Assembly: GCA_049302575.1 (NCBI GenBank)
Contig: JBAQMG010000005.1
Span: 1-47,642 of the forward strand
Direction of reading: 5' to 3'
Length of the DNA: 47,642 nucleotides
Source: JBAQMG01 sp049302575
Lineage (GTDB): Bacteria > Bacillota > Desulfitobacteriia > Desulfitobacteriales > Desulfitobacteriaceae
The notes beneath the pieces were generated by a model that was not told the DNA's origin, did no database searches, and saw only the letters and a program-made list of their open reading frames with translations. This document shows, piece after piece, positions 9,057 to 16,787 of the stretch (position 1 is the first letter of the stretch; each line of letters begins with the position of its first letter). The translations under genes were made by a program, and so were the position numbers.

Positions 9057-9131
9057 TCCCCTTTCCCCCTCTAAAAATATTATGGAGAATTGGGCGAATA
9101 CAGACCATAAATGCTGTCTTGATGAGTATAT

Positions 9132-9494
9132 TTAATTACTTGCAATTGTTGAGATTGCACAAGGTATATAGATTGTCTGCCCAGGGATAATGGTGCTATT
9201 TGCCAATGAATTAAAACTCATGATTTTCAGAACAAGTGTACGTGTATCCATATGTATTCCAGTGTTCTCTGCTAATCCCCAAAGAGTATCACCGTACTGA
9301 ACAACTGTAGGTTGATAAATTAGCTGTTCGGCTGGTACAGGTATGTTTATCCAAATGAAATGAACTGTGATAATTAAAAATAACAATAATGCAAAACTTT
9401 TAAATCTTTTAAGACGTTGTTTTTGACGTCCACGATGGGTTGGCAATCGTAAGTTTACTGAAGAAGTACCAGTTGCCATAACTTGATTAATCAT
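9132..9494 (-). CDS. yneA: LysM-domain membrane protein, YneA-like SOS cell-division inhibitor
   Basis: In Bacillus the gene divergent from lexA is yneA, a SOS-induced division inhibitor, and this one matches in place and shape. The 120-aa protein has a short basic cytoplasmic part (RGRQKQRLKRFK), one membrane helix (FALLLFLIITVHFIWI, about 34-49) and an external LysM domain (about 60-115: VVQYGDTLWGLAENTG, then IIPGQTIYIP). The frame extends upstream to 9683 but would run into lexA; ATG 9494 has GGATGGAG 7 nt upstream. The promoter and LexA boxes are described separately. The name is by context and architecture, since YneA sequences are poorly conserved. Confidence 0.82.
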   Translation of the reverse strand: MINQVMATGTSSVNLRLPTHRGRQKQRLKRFKSFALLLFLIITVHFIWINIPVPAEQLIYQPTVVQYGDTLWGLAENTGIHMDTRTLVLKIMSFNSLANSTIIPGQTIYIPCAISTIASN

Positions 9495-9523
9495 GCTATT
9501 ACTCCATCCTTTCAACCTATAAC

Positions 9524-9535
9524 GAACATGTGTTC
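9524..9535. promoter_or_regulatory. LexA (SOS) box 1
   Basis: GAACATGTGTTC is a perfect GAAC-N4-GTTC palindrome, the Gram-positive Din/SOS box. It lies 30 nt before the yneA-like ATG, downstream of that gene's -10. Confidence 0.9.
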
Positions 9536-9543
9536 CTAAATAG

Positions 9544-9572
9544 ATTATATTCAGAACAAGAGTTCCAGTCAA
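9544..9572 (-). promoter_or_regulatory. Promoter of the yneA-like gene
   Basis: On the minus strand: TTGACT (9572-9567), a 17-nt spacer, TATAAT (9549-9544). SOS box 2 lies wholly inside the spacer and box 1 just downstream, so bound LexA would occlude RNA polymerase. Confidence 0.8.
9554..9565. promoter_or_regulatory. LexA (SOS) box 2
   Basis: GAACAAGAGTTC, a perfect GAAC-N4-GTTC match, centred 30 bp from box 1, inside the spacer of the minus-strand promoter. Confidence 0.9.
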
Positions 9573-9580
9573 GAGGTCTG

Positions 9581-9594
9581 CGAACATTTGTTTG
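9581..9594. promoter_or_regulatory. LexA (SOS) box 3
   Basis: CGAACATTTGTTTG fits the consensus CGAACRNRYGTTYG at all but one defined position. It overlaps the -35 of the lexA promoter, consistent with autorepression. Confidence 0.85.
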
Positions 9595-9620
9595 CACTTT
9601 ATTTTAGGTAATGATACAAT
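9592..9620 (+). promoter_or_regulatory. Promoter of lexA
   Basis: TTGCAC (9592-9597), 17-nt spacer, TACAAT (9615-9620), about 28 nt before the lexA start. SOS box 3 overlaps its -35. Confidence 0.75.
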
Positions 9621-9647
9621 AACTTTAAAATAAATGTTAGCGGGGTG

Positions 9648-10274
9648 ATGAAAATTTCTTATCAGGATCTGAGCCAGCGCCAATCAGAAATCTTAGAGTT
9701 TATTAAAAAAGAGATTCGTCAAAAAGGCTATCCACCCTCTGTTAGAGAAATTGGTGACGCTGTAAAATTGATGTCTAGTTCAACAGTTCATGGGCATCTT
9801 CAGACGTTGGAGGAAAAAGGATATATTCGTCGTGATCCAACAAAACCCAGAGCTATTGAAATATTAGATGGTTCAAGCGGTTTAAATATTAAGAAACAAA
9901 TAGTACATGTTCCGATTGTTGGACGGGTGACGGCAGGACAACCTATTTTAGCCGTAGAAAATATTGAAGATACTTTTCCCCTGCCTGCGGAATTTGTTCG
10001 AGATGAAACGGTCTTCATGCTCAAGGTTTGGGGTGAAAGCATGATTGAAGCCGGTATTCTGGACGGCGATCAGATCCTAGTTCGCCAACAAAGTACAGCT
10101 CGAAACGGGGATATTGTTGTTGCGATGATTGGTGATGAGGCTACAGTTAAACGTTTTTACAAAGAAAAGACGCTTATTCGTCTTCAACCAGAAAATTCTA
10201 CAATGGAGCCTATCTACTCCCAAGATGTAGTAATTCTTGGCAAGGTAATCGGTGTTTTTCGAATTTTGCATTAA
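9648..10274 (+). CDS. lexA: LexA SOS repressor/autoprotease
   Basis: Represses DNA-damage genes; RecA on single-stranded DNA triggers its self-cleavage. Residues 1-75 form the winged-helix DNA-binding domain (YPPSVREIGDAV, SSTVHGHLQTLEEKGYIRRD). The cleavage site is Ala96-Gly97 in VTAGQP, with the catalytic dyad Ser131 (GESMIEAG) and Lys168 (ATVKRFYK). At 208 aa it has the usual length. GTG 9645 is an alternative start; ATG 9648 is preferred from the family N-terminus. The Shine-Dalgarno sequence is poor (GGGGTGAT overlaps the start). Target boxes in the divergent intergenic region show autoregulation. Confidence 0.96.
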   Translation: MKISYQDLSQRQSEILEFIKKEIRQKGYPPSVREIGDAVKLMSSSTVHGHLQTLEEKGYIRRDPTKPRAIEILDGSSGLNIKKQIVHVPIVGRVTAGQPILAVENIEDTFPLPAEFVRDETVFMLKVWGESMIEAGILDGDQILVRQQSTARNGDIVVAMIGDEATVKRFYKEKTLIRLQPENSTMEPIYSQDVVILGKVIGVFRILH

Positions 10275-10412
10275 ACTAGAACTTAACCCTAACAAAAACC
10301 GCGCTAGATTTTCGTATGGTTTTGTGCAGTTTTTTGTTATTTTCTTGAAAGTGAGGTGCAAAACTTCCGATTATCCCCTTCAAGAACCATCTCCATTTAA
10401 AACACCAGTATT

Positions 10413-10442
10413 AATAACCCTGGAGAATTCTCCAGGGTTATT
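10413..10442. terminator. Perfect 30-bp palindrome, likely shared terminator of lexA and the PKD protein gene
   Basis: AATAACCCTGGAGAA is followed at once by its exact reverse complement, centred on a GAATTC. It lies between two convergent genes, 139 nt after lexA and 15 nt after the other gene's stop. The flanks are T-rich but lack a long T-run, so it is a good hairpin but an atypical intrinsic terminator. Confidence 0.6.
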
Positions 10443-10456
10443 ATGGTTATTAAGTT

Positions 10457-13099
10457 CTATTCTTTATGAATAACAATACTTCCACCTTCTAAGACAGTAC
10501 TTGGTGCCTCCGTATCATCGGCTCCTTTTCGGTTATCGTATACAATATTTTCTGTTACTTTATCCCAGATTTTAATCCTAAATTTGTCGGTTACCCCTCC
10601 ACCTGATACCTGCCCATCGATAGCAGTTAGTAGAAAACCATAGTTTCCTAAGCCGTTGATGGTGCCAGCACCTTTATATTGCGCTTTTGAGCCAGCTATA
10701 ACTAACCAGTCGTAGCTGGTACTATGAAAGTTCAGATTCCCTATCTTAAACTGGAACTCCGTCTGCCCAATAGGCACATTGGCACCTTTTAGGTATTTAG
10801 CTACAAAACCGAAGTTTGCTCTTCCTGTCAAAGATTGGTTAGCAATATAAGCCCCTTCTGGTGAGTTGAACCACCCTCCGCCAGTCACAAATCCAGCGCC
10901 AGGATCGTAAACCACAGCATAACTATAAACGGAATAATCTGAGGCACCGTCTTGATCAGTCAACGTTACCTTAACAGTAAATACACCTGCTGCAGCATAC
11001 GCATGACTACCCTTAACTGAACCGAAACCATTAACTTCACTTACAGCACCTTGAGTGGAAGTACCGTCGCCCCATTCCCATACTGCCGTATGGGTGTCGA
11101 GCGTGCCTGGGTCTGTAAAGTCCGCCTTGACATTAACTTCAGTATTGACAGATATAGGGTCTAGGGGAGCCTGAACTATCCCCAAATCTGGAGCTAAATT
11201 ATTTACCTGAAGATTAAAGGTACTAGTGCTTATCCCGCCATACCCGTTGTCAGCGGTGATGGTGACAATCTGGCTCTGGCTAGGACCGTCAGCTGTTATA
11301 TTGGTCCAATTCCAGGTACCGTTACCATTGTTAACGACAGTCCCGACAGAAGCGCTGAGGGTAATCGGGTAATTATTGGGGTCTGAAATCGTGCCACTGT
11401 TCTCAGCCGTTTGTCCCTCATCGACTACTAGGTTAGCAAAGTTGGTAATTATTTTAGGAGGGAGAACACCATATCGTAGATTCAGATCATAAAGAATTGG
11501 AGAACCATCGCCTGAAACTATCTGCAACTTGGTCTCCACCTGAAGAAATCTACCCTTGGGTGTCTGTTGCAAAATAATTCCATTAGAAACTGTCTCCCAG
11601 GCAGACCAATTAGATTGATCGTTAGAAGAACGCACTTTGACAGTGACGGAGGTTCCTGCAGGTTCGTAACTATTCCAAATTACCTTTCTCCATGGCATAT
11701 TATCCTGTAGGGAATCTTGGATAACCGTCCAGGTTCCTACCTTGGTCGTTAAATTCCTGGCCACTATCCCAGTCATGTCACTGTAACTGTAGTGTCCCCC
11801 AGTTTCTGGGAGATTTTTTCGGAGGTCAACAGTATTTGAAGCAGGGTCAATCCGTTTAATAGCTTGATCGCCAAAACCGCAAGCCCAGACTTTCCCATCG
11901 GCATCGACCGCCACCCCAGTTGTATGGAATTGATAACCGACTATATCTCTACCATTCATCTTGATGGTAGCCTTAAGATTTCCCTCGTGGTCATAACGTC
12001 GCACTAATCCACCATCTAATTCCGTAGCAACCCAAATATCATTATCACTGGTTACAGCTACCCCTTTTGTCATGTCTAAATCATCACTAACTATCAGTAA
12101 ATCCTGTTCTAGTGTCGTTGTATTAATTCTAGCTAGTTTCTTGGTCGTTGAGCCGGAGACCCACAAATGACCGTCATAATCCAAGGCTATTCCATAACAA
12201 TTTTGGTCAAGATCTATCCTTTGGATGCTTACCTGGTCTGTATTCGTATCAATTCTTAAAATGTGATTATGAATGCTCGATGCTGACCAAAGTATACCGT
12301 TTTTATCCATTACCGAGCCGTACGCCATATGTCCATAAGGAGCAACATCCACAGTTTTCAAAATCTGTCCTGTTTTTCCGTCAAGATAATAATACTTTCC
12401 TGTAATCCAGGTCCCAGCCCAAATATTATTATTCTTATCGACAGCCAGCCCCCGCGGAGCGACCCCCCAGTAATCAGTGTCGTACGGTCCCGTGTAAGTA
12501 CCGGGAACGTATGAGCCTTCATACCCAGGAACTAGGACAATTTCGCAAAGCACAGCTTCATCCTGACCCCAGGGAAGAATTTCATTGCTGGAAATAATTC
12601 CGTCATTGTTTAAATCCCTACTAGTATCGCAAACTCCATTTTCATTTCTGTCAATCCACTGACCAGCTTCGGTCAACCCTATCTTAACCACAGAACCAGC
12701 CTGTCTGTTGCCGACCCAGCAACTTCCGTCAAGGTCAACCGTGGTTCGTGAAGGACTACTCGACTTTGAACTACCTGTTAATGAGTCCGTAAGATTAGTC
12801 GGTGCCACCCAATACCGTCCTAATTCAGTTCCCGTCCGTGTATCAACTCTGGAAACTGAACCTACATTATTGGGTACCCAAATAAAAGGTAGCGTGATAT
12901 TCTCTTTGGCAAGTTGCAATTGATCATGAACCGAATCATGTTCCAAGCCCACAAACGCACCTGCATCAAAATCAGCATCAAGTGTGTATGTTGTCTGAAC
13001 TACGTTGGCAGAGACAGGCATCACGAAGCTTACTAATAATAATGTTACCAATAATAAATTAAAAACCAACACAATTTTTTTTGATTTTAAAACAAGCAT
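10457..13099 (-). CDS. Secreted beta-propeller (Vgb/NHL-like) protein with PKD and C-terminal 'post-COAP'-type domain
   Basis: Large exported protein (880 aa) of unknown role. Signal peptide: KSKK, a hydrophobic core, then MPVSA before NVV (cleavage about residue 31). Residues about 70-450 hold repeated propeller blades of the streptogramin-lyase/NHL kind (GVAPRGLAVDKNNNIWAG, GIALDYDGHLWVSG, GVAVDADGKVWACG). An insertion with EF-hand-like DRNENG and DLNNDGIIS (about 150-170) may bind calcium. Next come a jelly-roll-like region (about 455-545), an Ig-like repeat (550-635), a PKD domain (640-730; WEWGDGTST), and a terminal module starting GGGWFNSPEG that I recall from many secreted proteins. 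ATG 13099 is chosen over the frame start at 13195 because AAGGGAG lies 10 nt before it and the signal peptide begins there. No LPXTG, S-layer or membrane anchor is seen, so it is probably released or loosely bound. Confidence 0.82.
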   Translation of the reverse strand: MLVLKSKKIVLVFNLLLVTLLLVSFVMPVSANVVQTTYTLDADFDAGAFVGLEHDSVHDQLQLAKENITLPFIWVPNNVGSVSRVDTRTGTELGRYWVAPTNLTDSLTGSSKSSSPSRTTVDLDGSCWVGNRQAGSVVKIGLTEAGQWIDRNENGVCDTSRDLNNDGIISSNEILPWGQDEAVLCEIVLVPGYEGSYVPGTYTGPYDTDYWGVAPRGLAVDKNNNIWAGTWITGKYYYLDGKTGQILKTVDVAPYGHMAYGSVMDKNGILWSASSIHNHILRIDTNTDQVSIQRIDLDQNCYGIALDYDGHLWVSGSTTKKLARINTTTLEQDLLIVSDDLDMTKGVAVTSDNDIWVATELDGGLVRRYDHEGNLKATIKMNGRDIVGYQFHTTGVAVDADGKVWACGFGDQAIKRIDPASNTVDLRKNLPETGGHYSYSDMTGIVARNLTTKVGTWTVIQDSLQDNMPWRKVIWNSYEPAGTSVTVKVRSSNDQSNWSAWETVSNGIILQQTPKGRFLQVETKLQIVSGDGSPILYDLNLRYGVLPPKIITNFANLVVDEGQTAENSGTISDPNNYPITLSASVGTVVNNGNGTWNWTNITADGPSQSQIVTITADNGYGGISTSTFNLQVNNLAPDLGIVQAPLDPISVNTEVNVKADFTDPGTLDTHTAVWEWGDGTSTQGAVSEVNGFGSVKGSHAYAAAGVFTVKVTLTDQDGASDYSVYSYAVVYDPGAGFVTGGGWFNSPEGAYIANQSLTGRANFGFVAKYLKGANVPIGQTEFQFKIGNLNFHSTSYDWLVIAGSKAQYKGAGTINGLGNYGFLLTAIDGQVSGGGVTDKFRIKIWDKVTENIVYDNRKGADDTEAPSTVLEGGSIVIHKE

Positions 13100-13526
13100 G
13101 GTTCTCAACTCCCTTTTAATAATATGACAGACATTTCTGACACCTCCCATGATGTTTACTGAATAATAGCAACTTATATTAAAACTAGACATCACCCCAC
13201 AATCTATAAAACATTTCTAAAAAGATCTTGTGAAAATGTTACCTATGTAATTATAATCCTTTTTATGTTCTTTTTATAATAAATATTCTCGACAAATACT
13301 CCTATATTTCACCTTTGAGAAGATTGATAAACTCTCTAAAATATCACAAAATATCTACCTTCAAATATGCATTCGTTCTAAACACTAATTAATCTTTTTA
13401 ACCTCAGAAATAGCTAAATGAGCCCTAGGAAGGACCCATTTAGCAGTATAATACTATCGATGTAGGATGTAATATCGGCTAAAGTAGCAATAGTGAACTT
13501 TTAATACTACTATGAATCAGAACTCA
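13100..13526. other. AT-rich intergenic region, no gene seen
   Basis: About 430 nt upstream of the propeller gene and downstream of ddl (both minus strand). It has no ORF with a ribosome site. The only structure I see is an imperfect inverted repeat at 13414-13443 (CTAAATG and CATTTAG arms), without a T-run, possibly a weak terminator for ddl. Confidence 0.5.
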
Positions 13527-14633
13527 TTATATTTTGTGTGAGATCTGACGTTCTTGTTTATCTTGGAAACGTTCAAGGCCTAAAGTGATCAATCTGTCGA
13601 TCAGCTCTGTATTGTTTATACCAGTAGCTTCCCAGAGTTTTGGATACATCGATATTTGGGTGAAACCAGGCATAGTATTTATTTCATTGATCAGGGGTTC
13701 ATTGTTAGCTGTCACAAAAAAATCAACTCGGCTTAAGCCTGATGCTTCTACTGCGAGAAAGGCTTGGATAGCCATCTTTCTTAATTGATTAGTAAGAGTT
13801 TCAGGCAATAGTGCTGGTATGATTAAGCGAGACCCAGTGTCTTCATATTTTGCTACATAATCATAAAATTCATTGGCGGGCACTATTTCCCCTGGTAAAG
13901 AAGCCTCGGGGAAGTCATTGCCAAGAACACTAATTTCTATTTCGCGTCCAAAAATATTTTGTTCAACGACAATTTTACGATCAAATAAACAAGCAAATTT
14001 TAAGGCTTCAAGAAGTTCGTTTGGGTTGTGAGCCTTTGATATCCCCACGCTCGAACCTAGATTGGCGGGTTTCACAAAACAGGGATATCTTAAAGCTTGT
14101 TCTACTCTCTCAATACATGACTCGGAGGAATTTCGGAATTCTGAGCGATGAAAGGTGAGATAATTCGCTTGAGGCAAACCAGCGTGGGCAAAGGCAGCTT
14201 TCATACGATCTTTATCCATTCCTAGAGAAGATCCTAAAACACCGGAACCGACATACGGTACATTGGCTAGTTCTAATAACCCTTGAAGCGTACCATCTTC
14301 ACCATTTGGTCCATGCAGAATAGGAAAGATTAGATCAAACTGACCATTATCGGGAAGTGGAGTACCGTCGAGGGTAATAAAATGTGGATCATTGGGGTCA
14401 TGAACTAAAGTGACTAGTGGTGCAACACCAGAAATTGGAAAGTCACTATTTAACAAATCATCAGGAAGTACTCCCCAATACCAGTGGCCTGCTTGAGAAA
14501 TCCCAATTGTAAGAACTATGTAGCGTGTGTGGTCAATTGCTTGAAGAACTGACTTTGCCGAACTTAAAGAAACCTGATGTTCTCCCGATTGACCACCAAA
14601 AAGAATAACAACCTTTAATTTCGAATCCTCCAT
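13527..14633 (-). CDS. ddl: D-alanine--D-alanine ligase
   Basis: ATP-grasp enzyme joining two D-Ala for peptidoglycan precursors in the cytoplasm. The N-terminal motif LFGGQSGEHQVSLSSAKSV, the central GPNGEDGTLQGLLE, GSSLGMDKDRMK, the ATP-grasp segment PCFVKPANLGSSVGI, and the metal-binding NEINTMPGFT near the end are all present, so it should be active. Length is 368 aa. The frame stays open to 14744, but GGAGG lies 6 nt before ATG 14633, and the upstream translation runs through the structured leader. It follows lepB and that gene's terminator, so it must have its own promoter upstream of the leader. Confidence 0.95.
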   Translation of the reverse strand: MEDSKLKVVILFGGQSGEHQVSLSSAKSVLQAIDHTRYIVLTIGISQAGHWYWGVLPDDLLNSDFPISGVAPLVTLVHDPNDPHFITLDGTPLPDNGQFDLIFPILHGPNGEDGTLQGLLELANVPYVGSGVLGSSLGMDKDRMKAAFAHAGLPQANYLTFHRSEFRNSSESCIERVEQALRYPCFVKPANLGSSVGISKAHNPNELLEALKFACLFDRKIVVEQNIFGREIEISVLGNDFPEASLPGEIVPANEFYDYVAKYEDTGSRLIIPALLPETLTNQLRKMAIQAFLAVEASGLSRVDFFVTANNEPLINEINTMPGFTQISMYPKLWEATGINNTELIDRLITLGLERFQDKQERQISHKI

Positions 14634-14639
14634 AAAATC

Positions 14640-14870
14640 CTCCAGTTTTCTTCTCCCACTTCTATAAGGGAGTGGGTATTTCGTGCTCTTCTTCGGTGAC
14701 GAAAGCCTATAGTGTAGGGTTTCGTCAAAGCCGCCTATCCACAAAGAAATACTAGGCGGTGAAGGGCGGTAGACTCAACCGAAGTCTCGATGTTCAGCTT
14801 TAGCTGAACGAGTTCACTATCGAGTAAGTCAAACGGAATTCAAGTATCGTGCCTCGAATACAGTATATGC
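14640..14870 (-). other. Highly structured ddl leader; possible IS200/IS605-type end remnant or cis-regulatory RNA
   Basis: Read on the minus strand, this 230-nt stretch holds five consecutive hairpins: GTTCAGCTAAAGCTGAAC (14792-14809), GACTTCGGTTGAGTC, CCGCCTA...TAGGCGG (7 bp, 15-nt loop), GACGAAA...TTTCGTC with an inner CCTA/TAGG, and CCCACT...AGTGGG ending about 20 nt before the ddl start. It lies downstream of the lepB terminator and matches no riboswitch class I can name. Hairpins at both ends resemble IS200/IS605 terminal structures or PATE elements, but no tnpA or tnpB fragment is evident. Confidence 0.45.
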
Positions 14871-14879
14871 TAATAAGTG

Positions 14880-14910
14880 AAAAAAGAGCTCTTCCCTAGC
14901 GGGAAAGAGC
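14880..14910 (-). terminator. Rho-independent terminator of lepB
   Basis: Minus strand: GCTCTTTCCC-GCTA-GGGAAGAGC followed by TCTTTTTT. The 5' arm is formed by the last codons of lepB, so the terminator overlaps the gene end. Confidence 0.85.
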
Positions 14911-15438
14911 GCCAATATGATTTAAAGGCCAATAACGGAAAAGCGTTCGTCCAGAGACATTTTTGATGGGTAAGAAGCCCCATTCTCGTGAATCTGCGCT
15001 ATTATTACGGTTATCCCCCATCACAAAAAGCGAGTCGGCAGACACTGTTATCGGACCATAATCATTTTTAGGTTGTTCTTGAAGATAAGGCTCGTTGAGA
15101 GCCTTTCCATTGACGATAGCAATATGATTGATAATCTGGATTTTATCCCCTGGTAAGCCTATCACTCTTTTGATGAAATCTTCAGTGGCATGGGCTGTCG
15201 GAGGTGGACGAAATACAATAATATCACCAGGTCTGATTTGGTCAAAATATTTGAAGAAAAACTTATCGACAATTACTCGATCTTGTAATTGTATTGTCGG
15301 AAGCATCGAGCCTGTAGGGATAACCCTCGCTTCAATTACAAAAGTCCTTAGAACCCAAGAAAGTACAAACGCGATAACAACTATCTCCACAATTTCTAAA
15401 ATAGTTCTCCCTGTGCTCTTTTCTGTTTTTTCTGCCAT
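14896..15438 (-). CDS. lepB: Signal peptidase I
   Basis: Membrane serine protease that removes signal peptides from exported proteins, such as the propeller protein downstream. One N-terminal membrane helix (about 12-32), the catalytic Ser44 in PTGSMLPTI, the general base Lys90 in DFIKRVIGLPGD, and box E GDNRNNSADSREWG. Length 180 aa and the single anchor match the Gram-positive SipS type. GAGGTG lies 6 nt before ATG. It is 70 nt behind the ynbB-like gene on the same strand. Confidence 0.95.
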   Translation of the reverse strand: MAEKTEKSTGRTILEIVEIVVIAFVLSWVLRTFVIEARVIPTGSMLPTIQLQDRVIVDKFFFKYFDQIRPGDIIVFRPPPTAHATEDFIKRVIGLPGDKIQIINHIAIVNGKALNEPYLQEQPKNDYGPITVSADSLFVMGDNRNNSADSREWGFLPIKNVSGRTLFRYWPLNHIGALSR

Positions 15439-15507
15439 GTTTTCACCTCATCATTGTTCCTCTTATTAGGATAACGGACATTACTAGAAAGGTAAAGGAA
15501 AATTATC

Positions 15508-16770
15508 CTATAGGAGCCCTTTTTCCCATAAGTTTAGGGCCGCAGAGATATTTCCTATTTTAACGTAAGTATGTGAGATTCCACCTTGTTGATAGACGAT
15601 ATAAGGTTCGCGGAGGGGTCCATCTGCGGAGAATTCGCTGGTTGCCCCTTGAATAAAGGTTCCCCCAGCCATAATAACCTCATCCATGTAACCAGGCATT
15701 TCGCCCGGGATGGGCAACACATAGGCATCAATCGGAGACCCTTGTTGAAGACCTTGGCAAAAGGCAATTAGTTTTTCTCGTGAGCCTAACTTTACTGCTT
15801 GTATAAGGTCAGTGCGTAAGGCAGTTGGCTGAGGATGAACTTCATAACCCAAGTAATCCCAAAAGGCAGCCGAAAAAATTGCCCCTTTGAGAGCTTCGGC
15901 AACGGTTAAGGGACTAAAAAATAAACCTTGAAAAAAAGGACGCAGCCATTCAAAAGTAGCGCCAACTTCTCCACCAATACCTGGTGCTGTAAGGCGCTGA
16001 GCAGCGAGTTGAACTAAGCCAGTACGTCCTGCAACATAACCACCACTGGGGGCTAGACTTCCTCCAAGATTTTTTATCAGGGATCCTGCAATTAAATCAA
16101 CGCCAACGTCACAGGGCTCAAGTTTCTCTACTAATTCACCATAACAGTTATCAACAAAGATCAGTAGCTCCGGAAAGTTCTGCTTAACAAAAGCAACTAA
16201 TTCTGCGAGGCTGGAGACCGAGATAGAGTTTCTCCAAGAATAGCCACGTGAACGCTGAACGATGAGTAAGCGAGTTTTAGGTGTCACTGCTTTTTTTATT
16301 AGCTCATATTGTAGTTGACCCTTCCCATCAAGGTGAACTAAATCGAAATTAACTCCTAAATCTTTGAGACTACCTTGACCGCTTCCGCGTAAACCAATGA
16401 CTTCCTCTAATGTATCGTAGGGGTGACCACTCACGGAAAGCAGATGATCTCCAGAACGTAAGACTCCGAATAATGCACAAGCAATAGCGTGTGTTCCAGA
16501 AACAAACTGGCCGCGGACAAGTGCGGCCTCAGCTCCAAGAATCCTTGCGAAAACTAAATCCAACGTATCCCGGCCAGAATCGCCCAGACCATAACCTGTT
16601 GAACCGTGTAAATGATAACTGTTAACCCGTTCTTCTTGAAAAGCGTGCAATACTTTAAGATGGTTATGCGTTGATAGATCATTTAAATAGTCTGCTTGTT
16701 TATTTAAAATATTATCAGCTTCGAAAGCAGCTCGGTGAATTGGTTCAGGCCAATCATTGAAAGAAAACAA
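15508..16770 (-). CDS. ynbB: Methionine gamma-lyase-family PLP protein (YnbB, 'aluminium resistance protein' family)
   Basis: Fold-type I PLP enzyme of the Cys/Met metabolism superfamily, in the YnbB branch often annotated as methionine gamma-lyase or aluminium resistance protein; its true substrate is not established to my knowledge. PLP Lys233 lies in AGSLIKNLGGSLAPSGG, with VDNCYGE (207-213) and the SGTHAI segment (91-96). The length of 420 aa is usual for the family. The start is TTG at 16770 with GGGGGA 8 nt upstream; no in-frame ATG lies near. It follows hflX by 17 nt, the same order as ynbA(hflX)-ynbB in Bacillus. Confidence 0.85.
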   Translation of the reverse strand: MFSFNDWPEPIHRAAFEADNILNKQADYLNDLSTHNHLKVLHAFQEERVNSYHLHGSTGYGLGDSGRDTLDLVFARILGAEAALVRGQFVSGTHAIACALFGVLRSGDHLLSVSGHPYDTLEEVIGLRGSGQGSLKDLGVNFDLVHLDGKGQLQYELIKKAVTPKTRLLIVQRSRGYSWRNSISVSSLAELVAFVKQNFPELLIFVDNCYGELVEKLEPCDVGVDLIAGSLIKNLGGSLAPSGGYVAGRTGLVQLAAQRLTAPGIGGEVGATFEWLRPFFQGLFFSPLTVAEALKGAIFSAAFWDYLGYEVHPQPTALRTDLIQAVKLGSREKLIAFCQGLQQGSPIDAYVLPIPGEMPGYMDEVIMAGGTFIQGATSEFSADGPLREPYIVYQQGGISHTYVKIGNISAALNLWEKGLL

Positions 16771-16787
16771 GTTAAGTCCCCCTACTA

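Noticed and set aside
9495..9683. Extension of the yneA-like gene to 9683
   Set aside because: It would run through both SOS promoters and into lexA; ATG 9494 has a ribosome site.
13414..13443. Rho-independent terminator for ddl
   Set aside because: The arms are imperfect and no T-run follows on the minus strand; kept only as a note in the intergenic entry.
14634..14744. N-terminal extension of ddl to 14744
   Set aside because: The extra residues translate the hairpin leader, and the strong GGAGG site lies just before the family start at 14633.
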